The notes beneath the pieces are model-generated. The model made no database searches. It saw nothing but the letters and a program-made list of their open reading frames with translations, and was not told the DNA's origin. From Metabacillus litoralis (lineage in GTDB: Bacteria; Bacillota; Bacilli; Bacillales; Bacillaceae): 64,000 bases of DNA. Position numbers and translations under genes: made by a program. Shown piece by piece: positions 62,548-64,000 of the stretch. The first letter of the stretch is position 1. Each line of letters opens with the position of its first letter. Where the stretch lies: positions 1,551,001-1,615,000 of the forward strand of contig NZ_CP033043.1 in NCBI RefSeq assembly GCF_003667825.1. The letters are read 5' to 3'.

Positions 62548-63474
62548 TTAGTAGTGAATATAGTAGTACTGTCCTGATTTAGGGTCGTACTGAAATAGGG
62601 AGTAAAAATCTTCTGGCTTTACTTCTTCTTCATAATCCATATCAATTTGAACATATTCCCATTCCTCATCTGATAATTGATCTATCGTTAAGGATATATT
62701 TTTGTCTGCTAAAAGCTTTTTAATATTTAAGGAGTCTTTAAGGTTATACTTAAAGTAAGTAAATGGCCCAAATTCCTCAGTATCACCATTTTTCAAAACA
62801 AATTCAAACTTCCATTTAAAGCTGCTGCCGGATGATTTTTTAAAACCATCACTAGTTATTTTCCCTTTTAAATAGGCATGTTTTACATCAGACCATGGAA
62901 TTTTTTCTTTTTTTCCTAAGGTACTGATAATGAGCTCATCTTGATTAATCGCTTTATAATCATCATTTATCATCACTGAAATGAGGATGGTAAAGATAAG
63001 ATTAATAATAAACGTATATCTGAGTGAATGTTTACTGTTCTTCCAACCTAACACAAAAATGCCGGCGAATGACATAAATGTTATAAGTGAAACAAATACA
63101 ATCGTATAACCTAACCATCCTTCTGAAATATTTGCAAAATAAATATTCCCTGGACCTGCTAGTCGCTCCAGTTTATTGCGACCCAATGAATCTACAAAAT
63201 TAAGTAAAATCGGGGTTATGATGGTGATTAATACATATACTCGCACTCTTTGATTAACAAACAAAGAGCGTAAATTAGATACCTTAAATTTAATAGCTGA
63301 TTTTCCTTTAAATAATAAAAGTGCAAGAATTAAGGGGAAGATCCCTAATATTAAATACATAATAAGTGTTATAACAACGGGTTCTCCATAACCCAATCCA
63401 ATTGATACAGCGCCAAAAATGACTGAGATGATCAACAAAAGGACACCAAAAAATTTCCTTATCTTCATTATCAA
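62548..63474 (-). CDS. Polytopic membrane protein with PH-like C-terminal domain
   Basis: A 308-residue protein with about five membrane helices (6-28, 34-56, 77-95, 120-142, 151-168), then a soluble part opening LGKKEKIPWSDVKHAYLKGK, whose strands and WSDV loop resemble bacterial PH-like domains (as in PH-domain membrane proteins). It ends in a Tyr-rich GQYYYIHY. The TTG start at 63474 fits the GGGGG site. Function is unknown. Confidence 0.65.
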   Translation of the reverse strand: MIMKIRKFFGVLLLIISVIFGAVSIGLGYGEPVVITLIMYLILGIFPLILALLLFKGKSAIKFKVSNLRSLFVNQRVRVYVLITIITPILLNFVDSLGRNKLERLAGPGNIYFANISEGWLGYTIVFVSLITFMSFAGIFVLGWKNSKHSLRYTFIINLIFTILISVMINDDYKAINQDELIISTLGKKEKIPWSDVKHAYLKGKITSDGFKKSSGSSFKWKFEFVLKNGDTEEFGPFTYFKYNLKDSLNIKKLLADKNISLTIDQLSDEEWEYVQIDMDYEEEVKPEDFYSLFQYDPKSGQYYYIHY

Positions 63475-63594
63475 AGATGATACCCCCTTCCCCTTTTATA
63501 CGGATGAGTATCCATTGAGGATTCAGTAAATGAGTAAACAGTCCAAAAGTCGGAGTGTAGGTTCTGGGATTTTTATAACAGAGGTACTTTGTTT

Positions 63595-63871
63595 TTAGGT
63601 CTTGTTTACTTTTCGTCCATTATTATTACTTGTTTTTCCTAGAAAAACAAAGGCAACAAGCAACGTAATCATACTACTAACAAAGAAGCCCACTGCGTAT
63701 GTAGAAATATTCCCTTCCGATACTCTATCATTAAAATCCTAAAAAATGGATTCCGATACCATCACCATCAATATTTGTTCCAAACGACCTTAATTCTAGT
63801 CCTTTGTTTACCAACTGAAAAGCAATGAAAATAAGAAAAATAAAAACAATCCAACGAATAATTGCATTCAT
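63595..63871 (-). pseudogene. Small two-helix membrane protein, frameshifted
   Basis: The first frame begins MNAIIRWIVFIFLIF (ATG 63871 after AAGGTGG) and runs through FGTNIDGDGIGIHFLGF to a stop at 63731. The next frame carries on directly: NDRVSEGNISTYAVGFFV, SSMITLLVAFVFLG, to a stop at 63595. Deleting one T of the TTTT run rejoins them into one protein of about 91 residues with a helix at each end. Confidence 0.55.
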
Positions 63872-64000
63872 TTTATAGCCCACCTTTACAAAAATAAGAA
63901 AGTTACCATTTTTGATGTAGCTTTTTCGTGACACTAAATTCGCAAGTAATCAGTATACCCGGTTTTATTAATTTGAGATAAAGGGTGATTTTTGTATGTA

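Noticed and set aside
63996..64000. ATG after AAGGGTGATT at the window edge
   Set aside because: Possibly the start of a plus-strand gene, but only one full codon is inside the window.

Overview
The window is low-GC Gram-positive DNA with AGGAGG-type ribosome binding sites, frequent TTG/GTG starts and a gene set typical of Bacillaceae (Bacillus sensu lato): the cystine transporter tcyABC, intracellular subtilisin IspA, lipoate ligase LplJ, an adenine riboswitch before PbuE, a bioDAY operon under a BirA box, and two ECF sigma/DUF4179 anti-sigma pairs. It looks chromosomal. I see no rRNA, tRNA, CRISPR array, integrase, transposase or phage structural genes.

Bases 1-18 kb form a loosely packed accessory stretch of small membrane proteins (two HXXEE proteins, two members of a small polytopic family, others unnamed), acetyltransferases, kinases, one sigma/anti-sigma pair and many intergenic repeats. 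Several genes here are broken by single-base lesions (erythromycin-esterase-like gene, a nonsense-interrupted gene, a twice-frameshifted membrane gene). Bases 18-29 kb hold an XRE regulator fused to a desulfoferrodoxin-like domain, a MerR-controlled drug-efflux pump, tcyABC, and a PAS-GAF-GGDEF-EAL protein. Bases 29-36.8 kb hold ispA, a candidate small toxin with a convergent antisense transcript, a 154-bp tandem array, lplJ, riboswitch-pbuE and a second sigma/anti-sigma pair. Bases 37-43 kb hold an FkbM methyltransferase, a hydrolase with a double-HTH TetR regulator and matching operators, a NUDIX enzyme and a BCCT osmolyte carrier.

The most interesting unit is the five-gene minus-strand operon at 43.2-46.9 kb: a Ycf46-like AAA+ ATPase, a Ycf35/DUF1257 protein, a DUF2997 protein, a membrane-anchored helix-hairpin-helix protein and an NrdG-like radical SAM protein. 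The first three are homologues of a cyanobacterial/plastid gene set, here in a non-photosynthetic bacterium. The ATPase and the membrane HhH protein end in nearly the same C-terminal peptide (KKS-x-GR-x-x-DF). The rest of the window (47-64 kb) holds bioDAY, a 52-bp palindromic tandem array, several small enzymes, a class B penicillin-binding protein, a secreted subtilase and membrane proteins.

Three kinds of short palindromic or periodic intergenic arrays (21-bp, about 50-bp and 52-bp), a 154-bp tandem array and three copies of a GGGACAGG palindrome occur. One palindrome copy supplies the last codons of a kinase gene. All assignments come from reading the sequence and recalled family motifs; no database search was run.
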